Shown in pieces: positions 45,528-57,704 of a stretch of 64,000 nucleotides of DNA. Below the pieces are notes generated by a model that was not told where the DNA came from, did not search any database, and was given only the letters and a program-made list of their open reading frames with translations. Each line of letters begins with the position of its first letter. Positions within the stretch are counted from its first letter, which is position 1. Position numbers and translations under genes: made by a program. Location: NCBI GenBank assembly GCA_934045905.1, contig OW203769.1, forward strand, positions 28,136,817 to 28,200,816, read 5' to 3'. The DNA is from Leuctra nigra (Eukaryota > Arthropoda > Insecta > Plecoptera > Leuctridae).

Positions 45528-45785
45528 GAGTATATGCTCCCGGACGTGAAGGACCGGCAACATCTCCTCACGATGCACAAGAAGGCCCGGAAGGCCGGCC
45601 TCGACCTCCATCAGTACAACCAGCTCAAGGACGACATCTCGCGGCTGCAGGTGGACCTGCGACGTCTGCGCGACCCTCTGCAGATCCATCTGCCACCGCA
45701 CCATCTGCAGTCGTCCAAGCAGGCGCCGTCTGCGTTCCAGCAGATCCTCGGCATCATCCGGCAGAAGAGCGCGCCGCAGACGTAG
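45528..45785 (+). CDS. MCU: MCU last coding exon: second coiled coil and C-terminus
   Basis: The exon follows an acceptor CCCGCAG and reads 85 codons to TAG. EYMLPDVKDRQHLLTMHKKA and YNQLKDDISRLQVDLRRLRD match the conserved matrix tail of animal MCU, ending in the typical DPLQIHLPP. A polar tail of about 30 residues beyond this is less conserved. The start is set by the splice site in phase 0 with the pore exon. Confidence 0.96.
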   Translation, partial: EYMLPDVKDRQHLLTMHKKARKAGLDLHQYNQLKDDISRLQVDLRRLRDPLQIHLPPHHLQSSKQAPSAFQQILGIIRQKSAPQT

Positions 45786-48700
45786 ACGGCGCCAGTGGCA
45801 ACGCTGTGAGCTTTCTCGGACAGCGCTTAGAGACTTGATGCATATTGTTTACTGTTACTCAACATTAGAGGGCTCGATTACAAAATATCATGATTCACTC
45901 TAAGATGGTTCTTGCAACTCCGATTCGGATTCTTGGGATTCACTGCAGAATTTCTGTCTTTGGATATATTTCAAATGATTCCACTCAATCTCTTGGACAT
46001 ATTGACTCATTTCTAAAGGAAGGAACCACAAGGTCCTTTCAAAATGCAAGTAACAACACAGAATTGGAGTCATCATTTTAGAAATGAACAAGAAACATGT
46101 TCTCCCGGAACTATTGAAACCGCAAGAGTCGGAATGGACCCATCTGTAATCAAAGTTATACTATAGATAGAGAAAACATTGTGATATTTAGTAAATTATG
46201 AGCATAATTTTCTCTTCAATATGCCCAGAACAGTAATGTTGACCATAGCTCGGTTTGTCCCGAAACTACATGTTTCTAAGAAACAAAATTTTGGGTAAAA
46301 TTGAGGTTTTGCTCATTTATACATAAATATATTCACACAATTCATTATTTGTCACAATTTTGCTAACACACTCATAAAACAGCAAAATAAATAAACAATA
46401 TGCAACATACTTTTCCACTAGATTACATCACCTGATTGAATCAGCAATGAAAATTCAGTTCACAACAATGTCCTCTTACAAATGGATTTTCTATTTCTAG
46501 CTGATCGCTGGTAATATTTAGTGATGTAATCACGCTACGGGAACTTGTTCTTCAACTTCATCACTCGTAAAAACTACAATTGTATATTCATTGTCATTAT
46601 TGTGGAACCGTAAGACTCAAGATGCTTTCGGTAAAGTTCCGAATTACAAGCTAGTTCCAAAATACATAGTTAAAAAGTAAAAGAATAGTACATTTTCCAT
46701 CAGAAATTAAATGATAGTGATTTGACAATGAAGTTGTAAAACAAGTTCTAAGGAAGCTAAATTGTTTTGTCATTTCTTTCTGAATATTTTCACCTGAATT
46801 TTGTACCTATTCAGGAAATTTTTAGTAGAGATCACAAACCCATTTAGGTCGTTGTTAGAGAAAGCCACACAAACGCAGTCTACAAAATTAAATTCAACAT
46901 GATTTCTCTACGAAATACCTCATTGTTTTCATTGAACATGTATTCAATGAGTGGCCAAGGTCAGATATCGTACAAAGATGAAAACTTAAAGTTGGTTGTG
47001 ACTTGATCCCACCAGATGTCACTAGTGTTTCCAAGCACACGTTGCTTCTCATTGGTTGCTTTGCCTTCGATCGCTCCGTCGTGCGTTTCTGCGTTCGCCT
47101 CTCTAGGAAATTCAGTCAAACAGAAAGCATTGCTTTCTTCCTTGTCAAACATTTTCCATATATAGAACACATTTTTCTATAGTAAGACTAAGAATCATTT
47201 TCCTATATGAAAAAAAAGTTGATATTATTGAATGTGCAGTCAATTTAATTCAATTCAATTTTGAATTTAACTCGAGATATTTGGTGTGAAATCAGGTATT
47301 TATAAGAAAATATCAGGGGGGTATATCTAAATGTACTGAATTTGATGATATACTTTTTTAAAACATAAAATTGATTGTACTGTTTGTACCATTGGTGACG
47401 GGAATTGAAATCTATATAAATAGGCTCCGGAATTTGAACAGCTTTTGTTAAGTCGGTTAAACCCGAATTGTGAAGTGATTTTGCTTTTAAGAGGGCTTTG
47501 GACAACTTAAAAATTGTAAAACTTACAAAAAACTCAAAAAATGGAGCATTTTGATGTAGATTCTATTCCCCTTCTCTTGCGGAATAGATTCTAGATGTCT
47601 ATTGCAGTTGCCAACAAACTATAATGTCAGTGAACACATTTAAAAGGCCCAAGAATTAGAAGTTGGAATCTTAGCCTGTGAAGCGGATGCAGAAGCGTTC
47701 TGAACGTACGTTGTCAGCGGAACGTAAAAGCGGAGCACGTTTCCATTGCAAAGTGGTTGCAAAACAAAGTCTAACTTCGGTTATAGTTCGATTAAATTAC
47801 AGTTTTTTACAATCGTAGCGAGTTTCATTTGCCATTCGTGACGGACTAATAACTTTGGTACCTACCACTTTGCTATGTCAACAGTTATTAAGCCATACCT
47901 TTGGGGGTTCCTTTCGGGAGCCTTCCTAGTTCATTAAAAGATACAAATTAGAGTCTTGCTAACATAGAATAGTAATTTATATATCACTCTATACGAATAT
48001 AGTTATTATGATACCTAGTTGAAAAGTAGTACTAGAACGAACCTCTTCAGATAATCTTGCTATTTTTATCTGAGAGTTCAAATTACTGTTTTAATTTCAA
48101 TGAAAAGAACGATTATTTTTTCTGCCCGGCAGAAATTTGGGGATTTAGATTCCGGTTCGATCGATGGCCAAATTGTGGATTTACGTGTAATGTTTTTTTG
48201 TGGTCAGTACTCAGTATTTCTTTTGCGTTTTCATTGCTTTCGTTGTGTATTGCACTGCTTGGGCATCGATTGACGGTATCGCGGCAATGTAGTTTGTAGA
48301 GACGAAGGAAGATCCTTCCCGATTCACTTAGGGGTAAAAAGGGTTCCTATACAAGTTATTCTAGATAGTGCAACACATTTTTATCGTACTTATTAAGCTT
48401 TCGCGTGATTTTTAGGCAAACGTGCTATGCTCACATTTTAAAAATGTCCAAACCTTTTGCTATTGAAAGGAGTTGTGCGAGTGGCAATCTTTGAGTGTTT
48501 TCTTTATTAATATTATATGTGCCAAAAGATACGAATGAACTTGTAGGTGTCGTGTTTTGGGTTCATTGCGTATCGGAAATGGTCAGCCGGTTGCTTGGAG
48601 GTGAAAGGGATAATAATATTATTATTACAAGTGAACTAATGTGCTAGTGTCGAACATTGTGCTCTCATCATTTCACAATTTAATACACGTATGTTCAACA

Positions 48701-49205
48701 GTCCAGTGCTCTATAAGCTTTCATTTGCACGCGATGATGAATAATGTAAAATGCAATGTTAGGGCATGTCAAAGATGGGACAATATTCTGCCAATTCTCT
48801 ATTTCGTATCGAGAAGTTACCACAAAAGGTTCTTGTTTTTGATTCTGTTCTCTTTGATGATCCGTAACTTATCATTTATTACATGTTCAACACTATTTAT
48901 CTTTTATTCATGAAATATGTTTAAACTTGTATATCTTGATATGCAAATTTTATCAGTTAACTTTCCTTTTATTACAAAATTTATATTTCTAAACTCTAAT
49001 AGTAGACATATTTGGTCAGGCATCTGTAACTTTTTAATATCAATTCCACCACATTTGATGTGCAAAATATTGTGTACACACACTACATACCTACTTACAG
49101 GGCATCTCATTGAATTACTAATTAATTTAAGCGCATTCTGGCGACTACTTTATAAATGCACATGCCCTATCAGTGACATCTTCTCGAACATTTACTGTTT
49201 ATTGT

Positions 49206-49536
49206 GTAAAGCCGCGTGTACAACAACTTAACATTTGAAAATTAAAGTTGCAAAATTAACGAAATTCCACTTTCGTTCACAACCACTTAGAAAACATAAC
49301 ACACATGTAAAACAAGATGGCGCCGTCCAGAGAAGTGTCAGTGCGCATACGTCACTTTCTCCACTTAACGTTCTTCTCAGAAGTTGAGAGTATTTTAACT
49401 TGGAGTTGAAAGTGGCTCACGTTAATTTACAAAATTTAGTTGTGAACGAATCCATAAGCTTATATGGGCTTGACAATTGAAATTGCGTTAATTTTGCTTA
49501 ATTTTCAAACGTTTAAGTGGTTGTAAGCGCAGCTTA
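49206..49536. mobile_element. MITE with imperfect inverted ends
   Basis: The left end (TAAAGCCGCGTGTACAACAA, then a CTTAACATTTGAAAATTAA stretch) and the inverse of the right end (TAAGCTGCGCTTACAACCAC, then TTAAACGTTTGAAAATTAA) match with few differences over about 45 bases. The middle holds a short GC-richer block with AAGATGGCGCCGTCC. Confidence 0.55.
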
Positions 49537-50475
49537 AGATTTGTGTGAATGTAACTTTACCTGAGTTGATGCATTAATGTAAGCTGTTGATGTTGTTTGA
49601 AGTACCGCTGTTAAACGGAAGACTTTGGGACTGACTCCGTGCCCTCACGGACGTGGCCCCTCGACAGATTGTGAATGCGTTGATTGTTGGCTAATGTTAA
49701 GTCTCTTGAAGTTTGAGTGTAGCACATTTTATAGTCCAAGTATATTTAATACAAAGTGAAAAGTAAAGGTAAATATCTGCTCAAACCCTTAATCAGAATT
49801 CAACACAAAATGAATTCGTTACTTAAAAACAAGTAGTAGATGAATTTTCATTATCGTAACTAGTGCTAAGGTAAAGATAGGAGCATCGTTACATTTGTGG
49901 AAATTGTTGGTTATAATAATTCGTAATTCGAAGATTTAAATCGATACTTTGCATGCAAATAATGAAGTCTAAACCTAACAGTTATATTTCAAAATTTTAA
50001 ATGTTTTCAGTCGAAATTTGCTATTTAGTTTTAGATATTTTGGAAAGTGAGTTTCAAGTGTCTGTTGTGGGTACTGAGAGCTAAATTCAGGACACGAAAT
50101 GATCATTGTTCTCTCATTTCCAAAACGAATGTAGGTATTTTTAGACTGTGTTGGCCAACAAGAATCTTGTTGAAGACGTGTATCACTGTAACGAAGTCTA
50201 TGACATTATTTCATGAGATGGTTGGCACATGGATATGTATTATTTTTATTTTATTTTCTATGCTCATCAGTGTACAACTGACTCTTAAGGAAATAGCATA
50301 GATCTAATGTATAAATGTTGATGCAAAAGATAAATATCTACTGTTAATTCATTCACACCGTGCTTGGCAAGTTGAGACAATGCTTTCGCCGTTACGTTAC
50401 GACTACGGATCTGACGATTCCGGTTCTTTCAAACGATTCCGATCTTTTTTTAATCAAATAAGTAATTGTATTTAA

Positions 50476-51064
50476 GGGGGCTCCATGATTTCGATGAAAA
50501 CATTGACCTTGATACTAATCAATGCTGAAATATCAAAATTTACAAAAAAAATCAAAATTAAGTTCAAATTTTGAAATTTGCAAAGTTTTGTAGATATAAT
50601 TTATGTTGCAATAATTTTAGTGATGTTTGACAAGAAAATACAATTAATTATGGAAGTCGATGTTTTATCTGTGAACAATACCTATATTTTTATTGCTCTT
50701 AAATGGGAATATCAGAAAAGTAATACTAACATAATATGATGAATATCTATTTAATTAGTTCACCTTGGTTACATTTTCTTCACGAAATTGTGTTCCTTAT
50801 TATATTCTACCTTTGTTTTAGTTTTTGGTACATTTCTCATCGTGGGAACATAATTTAAAGTAAGGGGAAAAAATAAACTGTCCCTTTTATTCCACTTCCA
50901 ATGTTAAAGTATAGGACAACAGTGAAACTTCAACTGTGAATATCTCAGAATTTAGTTCAGGGACCCCATCTAATTTTTCGATTGTATTGAGGATGGTACA
51001 ATAACGAATGCATATTGGAAGTTTCAAATCTTGGTATACAAGTGCGAGAAATCATCGAGCCCCC
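50476..51064. mobile_element. 589-bp element with GGGGGCTC ends and TTAA flanks
   Basis: GGGGGCTCCATGATTTC at the left and its near-inverse GAAATCATCGAGCCCCC at the right are each bordered by TTAA (50,472-50,475 and 51,065-51,068), the target site of piggyBac-type elements. There is no coding capacity, so it would be a MITE. Confidence 0.6.
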
Positions 51065-52419
51065 TTAAATACCCTATTGATATTTATATTTTTCTATTTT
51101 CACTGTAATTGTTAAAACATTCAATCATACACCAACATTTGTTTTCTTCGAGAAGTAGTGTGAAACACAAGCTAATTGCTTAGTAAATTCCAACCAGTGA
51201 CAATGTAGCAACAGAATGTATTGAAATTTCAAAGAATCAGAATTGTTCACGCAATGATGCTATACCCTATGGGTCGGTGGAATCGGAATCGTACAATCCA
51301 TGGTCGAGACGCATTTCCACCGCCAATGCTTGTTGCTGTGTTTCGATATCATAATGCTTTAGATTGTTAAACATAAGACAAACACCAGAATATATTCAAA
51401 TCCTTTGACCAGCTGAAGATTTACCAAAAAAGGTCAACAAAGTCATATCAGGGGCTACTTTGACTTGAAATGTGTTCTGTGTATGCACAAACAACAATCT
51501 GTGCTTCTTTTTAGAGGTGTTTTGTCTTGAAACAGCAAAATGTTTAATTGAGAAGAAGTAAACACGTTGTTGAACAAACTATAGTCGTCTGGAAACGATT
51601 CCGAGTTCATAACGGGATAATATTTCACAAACTCAACTACCTAATTAACGATAACTAATTAAACTTGTTATAGCGATCAGCACTGTACATGGCTGTTTAA
51701 TAAAAATGTTACTGACTTAACTAGTTTAGATATTCAACACAAAACTTATAAGAATCATGTATTATAATATTTATACTGATTTTAAGTAGGATTGTTTTTT
51801 TTTGTAAAGTTACAAGCTTTGAATGTTAACGTCTGATAGCTCGTTATCGTAGGTGATTTTTCATTGCGCGTGATTTCAAAGATATGCGCTTTTTTAAAGC
51901 TTTGGACAATTTCAAAGTGCTTCTAGCCTGGGTCTTTATAAGCTCTCTGTAGAGGCGCTTCAATCATATTTACTATTCTACACCTACTGTTAACGTACAA
52001 TAATTTCGCTTCTTACTCTTATACTAAACTCGATAGGGTTCTAACAAACGCTCACTCGATTGTTTTGAAACTTGATAATGCGAAATGAATGCACAAGGCT
52101 TATTCACTTCTAAACTTGGTAAACAACACTTGTGTTTTTATTGTTTGCTTATGGGAATCTTAGATTTACAGCGAGATTGTGCAAACAACTTTTAAGTCCA
52201 CCATTTCTGTGATCATCTTGTTTTAAGAACTTGATCTAGGTACCTACTGAAAGTTAACAACTAAAAGTCGCTAAATTTTAAAATCAGTGAATTTCATTTC
52301 AAAGTTTTAAAACAACTCTTGACTTTCAATCAAAATTTGTATTATTGTCAATGATGCACAAAGAATAGTCAATCATTACTACAGCTCTATTGTTTAAGCA
52401 TATTATTACATCTGTATCC

Positions 52420-52665
52420 GAGAGGTAGAAGGGCATAAGTCCACTTCAATGATTCTTGAGGTCAGCTCATATACCAGCCATTCTGCCTTCATCCAATCAT
52501 GTGTAATGGTGACATGAGTCATTGCGTAAGAGAATATACTTCAATATAACTGTATTTGTTGGCATGAGTGAAATCTTAATTGATAGAGCTTGATTACATC
52601 ATTCCAAAAGTGTGCAATTGCAAAATCGAGTAAAGGGACTTTCATCCTTCTACCTCTGTGGTACA
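52420..52665. mobile_element. MITE, AGAGGTAGAAGG family, copy 2
   Basis: GAGAGGTAGAAGGGC near 52,420 pairs with CCTTCTACCTCTG near 52,650. The interior shares CTTCAATATAACTGTATT and GTTGGCAT blocks with the copy at 23.8-24.0 kb. Confidence 0.6.
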
Positions 52666-53184
52666 GATATAATCACATTTGGTCTTCAACAAAATGGTCA
52701 CAATTTAAACACTTGAAGTTTCGAGTGCTATCCTTCCGTTTAAAGTGTAAACAATCTGGCGGTAAGCGACATTTCACGATTTCGCTGTGAAAGTTTCGCA
52801 CATCCAACGTTCTTCGCTTGCCTAACTCACAACACGCTTTACGCATTATTGTAAACTCCGAATTGAATGGACGAGTTGTTCCGTAGCGTAACTCCTTGAA
52901 AATCAATGATATCTTCCATGTGTACCACTCGTGATATGTGCATTGTTCTGTTCATTGTATCTATTGTTGGAAGATTTTGTCCCAAGATATATTATATTGT
53001 AGTGTCATTTGAGGATTGTTTCAGGGACGTGTGAATTTACAGTGTATAAAGTTGACAAGTTATAATTATAAACGATTCTGAGCGAATATGATGTCTTCTC
53101 GTTTCATTTCCTTGTAATTCTACATCACCTGGGGAAGTTCAGTTCACAGCAATGTGCTCATACAAATAGATTTTCCATTTGAAT

Positions 53185-53420
53185 TTCCATTGGTCAAGAA
53201 TTAGGATGCCAAGCCAAAGGTTCCCGGTTCAAATCCCAGTCCAGGCAGTTTTTTATTATGTTACGGCAGCAACATTCTGGATGTCTCAGATTCGAGTCCA
53301 GCAATCGTATTCCCTTACAGAGGTTTTCCCAAATTGTAAGGAAAATGATGGGAAGGTTCCTACCAATAGGCTGCGATTGCTTCCTGCCCAACTGACATTC
53401 TTCTAGTTCCCAAAATCAGT
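53185..53420 (+). repeat. possible tRNA-derived SINE
   Basis: A B-box-like GGTTCAAATCCC at about 53,226 follows a weak A-box (TGGTCAAGAATTAGGAT). The body contains AGGTTTTCCCAAATTGTAAG and ATGATGGGAAGGTTCC, of a type seen in arthropod SINE bodies. The 3' end is not clear. Confidence 0.4.
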
Positions 53421-53557
53421 CGTACAAACCTAGTAGGTGCTGAATTTAGGAAGAGATTCTACTGCACTTGTTTGCAATTGGGAAGTGTGTGGCAAATATG
53501 TAAACTTTAAAGATAATGTATACAGAAAGAAAATAGTTGTATTCATTATTATAAATA

Positions 53558-54144
53558 CCGTATTAACTCGTGTATAAGACGCAATTATATGTCAATATTT
53601 TGATTCTGAAAACAGCCCTTCGTCTTATACACACATACCAAGCTTTTTTCCCAGTAAATCCAAGGTGGATGTTTGTAAACAGAGCTGTGGTAGACTGCCA
53701 CATGTTGTCTATCTCTGCCTTCCCTCTCACTCTGTCTGGACTACTCATACTGTGTCTAGACACAACACTATTAACATATTCAATTTGTGCAACAAAATGT
53801 TTTCACTTGCATTTAGATCAGGAGACAAAATATATGTTTACGAATGCAGAGGAAAAGCAGGTGCGTGCTTGTTAGAGCAAACAACAGCTGCTGGGAAGAG
53901 ACTCCCCTCCCCCTTTCGCAGAAGCAGGAAATTACTGTTTGTTTACAACAAGTTGGCAGTGATTTTCATTCAAATAGCTCAGTTAGCTGGAAAACCAACA
54001 TTTAGATGGATATCATGTATACAAACACACAATGTTTTTCATCATTTTACTGCGCCTTGCATGCTAAGTGTTTTCTTAAAATAGACTTCTCAAAACAAGG
54101 GTGCGCCTTATACACGAGTGCGTCTTATACACGAGTTAATACGG
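53558..54144. mobile_element. 587-bp element with CCGTATTAACTCG ends and TA flanks
   Basis: CCGTATTAACTCGTGTATAA at the left and its exact inverse at the right (total match about 26 bases) are flanked by TA on both sides, as in Tc1/mariner/pogo elements. A GTGTATAAGACGC-type motif is repeated inside the right end. Open frames inside are short and unrecognised. Confidence 0.7.
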
Positions 54145-54392
54145 TATACACAAATCAGAGCATGGCTCACAATAATATTCCAAGTAATACAAAACAAAAA
54201 ATATTAGAAGATACCTACATAAATGCAATAGCTACTGCAATTCATTATTCTCTTCTTTTTCAAACTACCTATGATATATTATTGCTTAATGTGTTAGTAC
54301 ATTTGGTAATATTGTTGTTAGTCATTGGTTAGAATCAATAGAACAGTAAGCATTAGCTAGTTATTATTTATTTGTGTATTATTTATGTATTT

Positions 54393-54508
54393 GGAGCCGT
54401 ATTCTGTTAAAATGAACCTCTCACTTCATGTGACATCATTTCACTGTCATATTGAAATCGTTACAGCAAGATACCGAATCAGAAGTAAATTACAGAATAT
54501 GGCCCAAG
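54393..54508. mobile_element. small MITE with GCCGTATTCTGT ends
   Basis: GGAGCCGTATTCTGTTAAAA and the inverted ACAGAATATGGCCC enclose about 116 bases. The ends pair with a few mismatches. Confidence 0.4.
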
Positions 54509-55091
54509 TGAGTCACCAGCAAAGTATAATATGAATTAATATTAATGAATAATAACAAAAATTGAAAAAAAATCCTAGACTAGCACATGAATAAGCCGAT
54601 TCAAACTATCAACTTGACAACGGTTGACAAACGAAGTTGGTGTTTCGTCCTCTCAAGGTCTCCAACTGAGTGAATGCAAGTTGGAAACCCGCAAGCTGAT
54701 AGTCTGATCGGCTTTTGAAGTTGGAGAGAGGCAACTTTAACCTCGCGCTGAAATGACTTGGTTATCAGCACAACATAATTATTATACATATAAAGAGATT
54801 GTGGCAGAAGAGTTGTACAGTCACTTACAACATTATCCAGTCTCAACATTGCAACAAGTTGCGACCAACTTCAAAATAACTTAATTCTATTGTAAATGCT
54901 CTTGAGGAACAAACAATCAGTTGTAACTCGAGACTCAATCCTATGAACTGCGGTAAATATTCTCCGCCTATTCACTCTTATTCTAGGAAGATATGCATAA
55001 TGCCAAGGATTAACAAAAAAAATAATAAGAAGCAGAATATATTGGGGTATTGAAGCTTAATCACAGTTTATCCCCTGTTCCTGTTCCGTTG

Positions 55092-55097
55092 TTTATT
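55092..55097 (-). terminator. candidate poly(A) signal of the AGO2-like gene
   Basis: AATAAA on the - strand lies about 160 bases after the stop codon of the Argonaute gene. Confidence 0.4.
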
Positions 55098-55258
55098 ATG
55101 AAGCCGCAGACTTGCGGAAACCAACTGGCCCGTGAAAATCCTGCCATTCCCAACACCGAAATATTAAATTCTGTCTATAATATATCACAGTTCAGACTGA
55201 AATAGGATGTTGTTTCTATAATAGCGAGCTTATCTTCAATACCCCGGTGCGAATGCGA

Positions 55259-55352
55259 TCAGACGAAGAACATCGGACTGCCGTTGATGATCTCGGCCTT
55301 GATAGTGCGCTCACTCTGCTCTCGCTTCAGATCGTTCATACGGATGTTCTTG
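55259..55352 (-). CDS. AGO2: AGO2-like Argonaute, last coding exon
   Basis: Argonaute is the slicer of small-RNA silencing; AGO2 handles siRNA and antiviral defence in insects. This 94-base exon follows the acceptor TTCCTACAG, completes the codon left in phase 2 by the exon at 55,960-56,144, and ends in NGSPMFFV and TGA. An MFFV-type C-terminus, which anchors the tail in the PIWI active site, is typical of insect AGO2. Confidence 0.9.
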
Positions 55353-55959
55353 CTGTAGGAAGACATAATAATGTTAACGGCTTAACGTCCCATCCGAAGG
55401 ACGGTGTGACATTCACAGCACGAGCCTCCACAACCCGCGCCGTCGAGAGACTGATAACAGGTGGAGGGAGGTCGTCACACTAGCCCCCAAACACCCCAGT
55501 CTCTCTGGCCCAACGGCAGCAACTGGGTAACAAGGCATAGTTGAACGGTCACCCATCCAACTACTGACCGCACTCATCGGTGATCTGATGAGAACCGAGG
55601 TATCCAATAAACCAGCCGTTGGGCAAATCTAGTTCATACAAAACTCTAATAAACTGAAGCTTCGATTCATCATTTTACTTTGTGTAACGGGACACATCAA
55701 ATATCCCAAATAAGAGATTTTATAAATATATTACATTCGTTATTGGAATATTCATCCCACTAAGGATGTAGAAGAAATAAAATAATAACATTAAAATACT
55801 AAGAACATTTATAATTGAGCTGCCAAGTTATATGAATTATGATTGTCTTTTCTTCTGTCATTCACTCCTATTATAAAAATGCAATTTCTGGAAAAAGCTT
55901 TGAGAACATCCCTGTGGTGCGCACATGTCCGAATGTATCGAGAGGAATGAATGACTCAC

Positions 55960-56144
55960 CCGTCGAGGTAGCACCTGGCGCGGAAGGCGGCGAGATGGGC
56001 GTAGTACGTGGGCGCGGGGTAGGACACCGAGCGTGTGCAGCGCGTGAACATGTGGCACAGATAGTACGTGAGCTGCTCCAACTCGTCCTCGCTCATGTCG
56101 CTGTCATCCCACAGCCGGCGGTACTTCGTCGGGCGGCTCACGCC
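55960..56144 (-). CDS. AGO2: AGO2-like Argonaute, PIWI-domain exon
   Basis: A 185-base exon, phase 0 in and phase 2 out, acceptor CTGTGCAG and donor GTGAGT on the - strand. It encodes [20 protein letters not shown], then [20 protein letters not shown] and [13 protein letters not shown]. This is the C-terminal part of PIWI, with the conserved YAHLAA histidine that completes the catalytic tetrad. Wording such as [12 protein letters not shown] fits insect AGO2 better than AGO1. Confidence 0.94.
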
Positions 56145-56351
56145 CTGCACAGAACAACGTGCGGATCATCAATAGAAATAGCTCACACCAGTTTAATAAC
56201 TTAAAACAGTACAATCTATCTATTTTTAATTACAAACTCATGTAAATCATGTCATATGATGATATGCTGGATAATTATTACAATGACACAAAAAAGAAAA
56301 GTTTCTTTTAACAGGTATGTTGCTAAAGCGTTTTTTTTACATGTCAAAGTA

Positions 56352-56540
56352 CAGTGGAACCTCTTTAGTATGTTTCTCCAAAATACGTTTTTCTCCTTAC
56401 TTACGTTTTTTAAAAAGGTCCATTCCCCATGGTCATGGATAAGAACACATGTAAAATTGTTTCTTTAGTACGTTTTCCACTTTAGTACCTACGTTTTTTT
56501 TCTTCAGTCCCTTGAAAAAAGTACTAAAGAGGTTCCACTG
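56352..56540. mobile_element. 189-bp MITE with CAGTGGAACCTCTTTAGTA ends and TA flanks
   Basis: CAGTGGAACCTCTTTAGTA at 56,352 and its exact inverse ending at 56,540 are each flanked by TA (56,350-56,351 and 56,541-56,542). This is the pogo/Tc1-mariner pattern. Additional TTTAGTACGTTTT motifs repeat inside. Confidence 0.85.
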
Positions 56541-56955
56541 TATCTGTAAGTGGAGAGTTTAGTAAACTTATAAAAGGTAAATCTATTTAAGACTGCAATT
56601 AAGACTGAACAATATATAAATGTAGATAGTTTAATAAATGTATTATGATTAATTTTGGCAATTTGTAGAATATAAAACTGCTGAATTATGTGAAGTCAGC
56701 ACTGCGCATCCCTTGTGCCCTTCCACAACCACAGACAATGATGCTTTAAGGGGATACCAAGGCTACGTCATAGGAACTAGAATTAGTTGTAATTCATATG
56801 AAAGATTAGTGAAACCATATTGCATACAACTAGCAAAAAATATTTGCCTCTTACTGTATGACATAATTTATTCTTGTTTGAAGATCACTTTTCTGAAATC
56901 CCAGAATATTGGCCTTAAATTGCTCCCAAAACCACAAGAGGAATGACACATTGAA

Positions 56956-57337
56956 CCCCACCAATGGACTGCCACCTTGACGTGGTGGTGGGGCTTAAGG
57001 GGCCGGCTCACATACGTGTTGGCCCCAACCAAGTGCAGTCCAGGGTCGACCTAGTCCCATGCCCTCCCCAAATTCGCGGGCCCCTCGGGCCGGCCTCCCC
57101 CCTCGAGATGGTGATCCCCCTGAAATCGAGTCCCACCGGCCCAAAGCTCTCCACCCCCCGGTCTGTCCCCATTCTGACCTGGCTTTCCCACCAGTTTCAG
57201 ACTCCCCCAGATCGGGCCCGTTAGGTCGACCCCTCCCGATGTCCTCCACTTAGTTCAACAAACTTAAAAGTTAAAATTAATGTGCGCAATATAACCTCGT
57301 CGTTGACGCGCCGTTAAACTCTAATAATCAATCAATC
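56956..57337 (+). mobile_element. retroposed element with 14-bp target duplication
   Basis: AATGACACATTGAA stands directly before (56,942-56,955) and after (57,338-57,351) the element: a 14-bp target-site duplication. The body opens with a GC-rich hairpin-forming stretch (GCCACCTTGACGTGGTGGTG) and ends in CGCCGTTAAACTCTAATAAT followed by (CAAT)n, a tail type known from non-LTR elements. At 382 bases it has both ends but no reverse transcriptase, so it is either a SINE or an internally deleted LINE. Confidence 0.85.
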
Positions 57338-57704
57338 AATGACACATTGAAAAAAGTCTCAATTTAAAGAGAATATTTTTTTGAATAAGACTGCCGTTCG
57401 AAAATCTAGTGGAGCGGTCGCTCCACGCCAGCCAAGTCGTACGGCGCGCGCACACTCTCATTTAAAAAGGCTGGAGCAACCCACTTTTACTGTAAGCATC
57501 AAAGGGGCATTTTCGGCCTACTGGATCTTAAAATTGGGAAATATCACATTGTTACGAAATATCTTAATTTCGAGCTATGGCCCACCCTACCATATAGACT
57601 GATTTGAGCTGACGTCACGATCTCGGCGTGGGTCAGGCCCCTCAATGTTAATAAATAAATTGGAAATATATCTCCTTAGTATTGCCTATTCACACATATA
57701 ATTT

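Larger units (their letters stand above)
45786..55258. other. intergenic region between convergent MCU and AGO2-like genes
   Basis: A possible MCU poly(A) signal AATAAA is at 46,386-46,391, about 0.6 kb after the stop. No protein gene is recognised. Several small transposons listed separately occupy parts. The stretches 46.4-49.2 and 51.1-52.4 kb are AT-rich and I see nothing definite in them. Confidence 0.5.

Noticed and set aside
46961..47170. 69-residue open frame on the - strand in the intergenic region
   Set aside because: No family recognised and no promoter or splice signals that set it apart from chance.
52673..52906. 77-residue open frame on the - strand
   Set aside because: No recognised domain, no splice context and no support beyond being open; it lies next to a MITE.
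55839..56204. 121-residue + strand open frame
   Set aside because: It is the antisense shadow of the Argonaute PIWI exon at 55,960-56,144.
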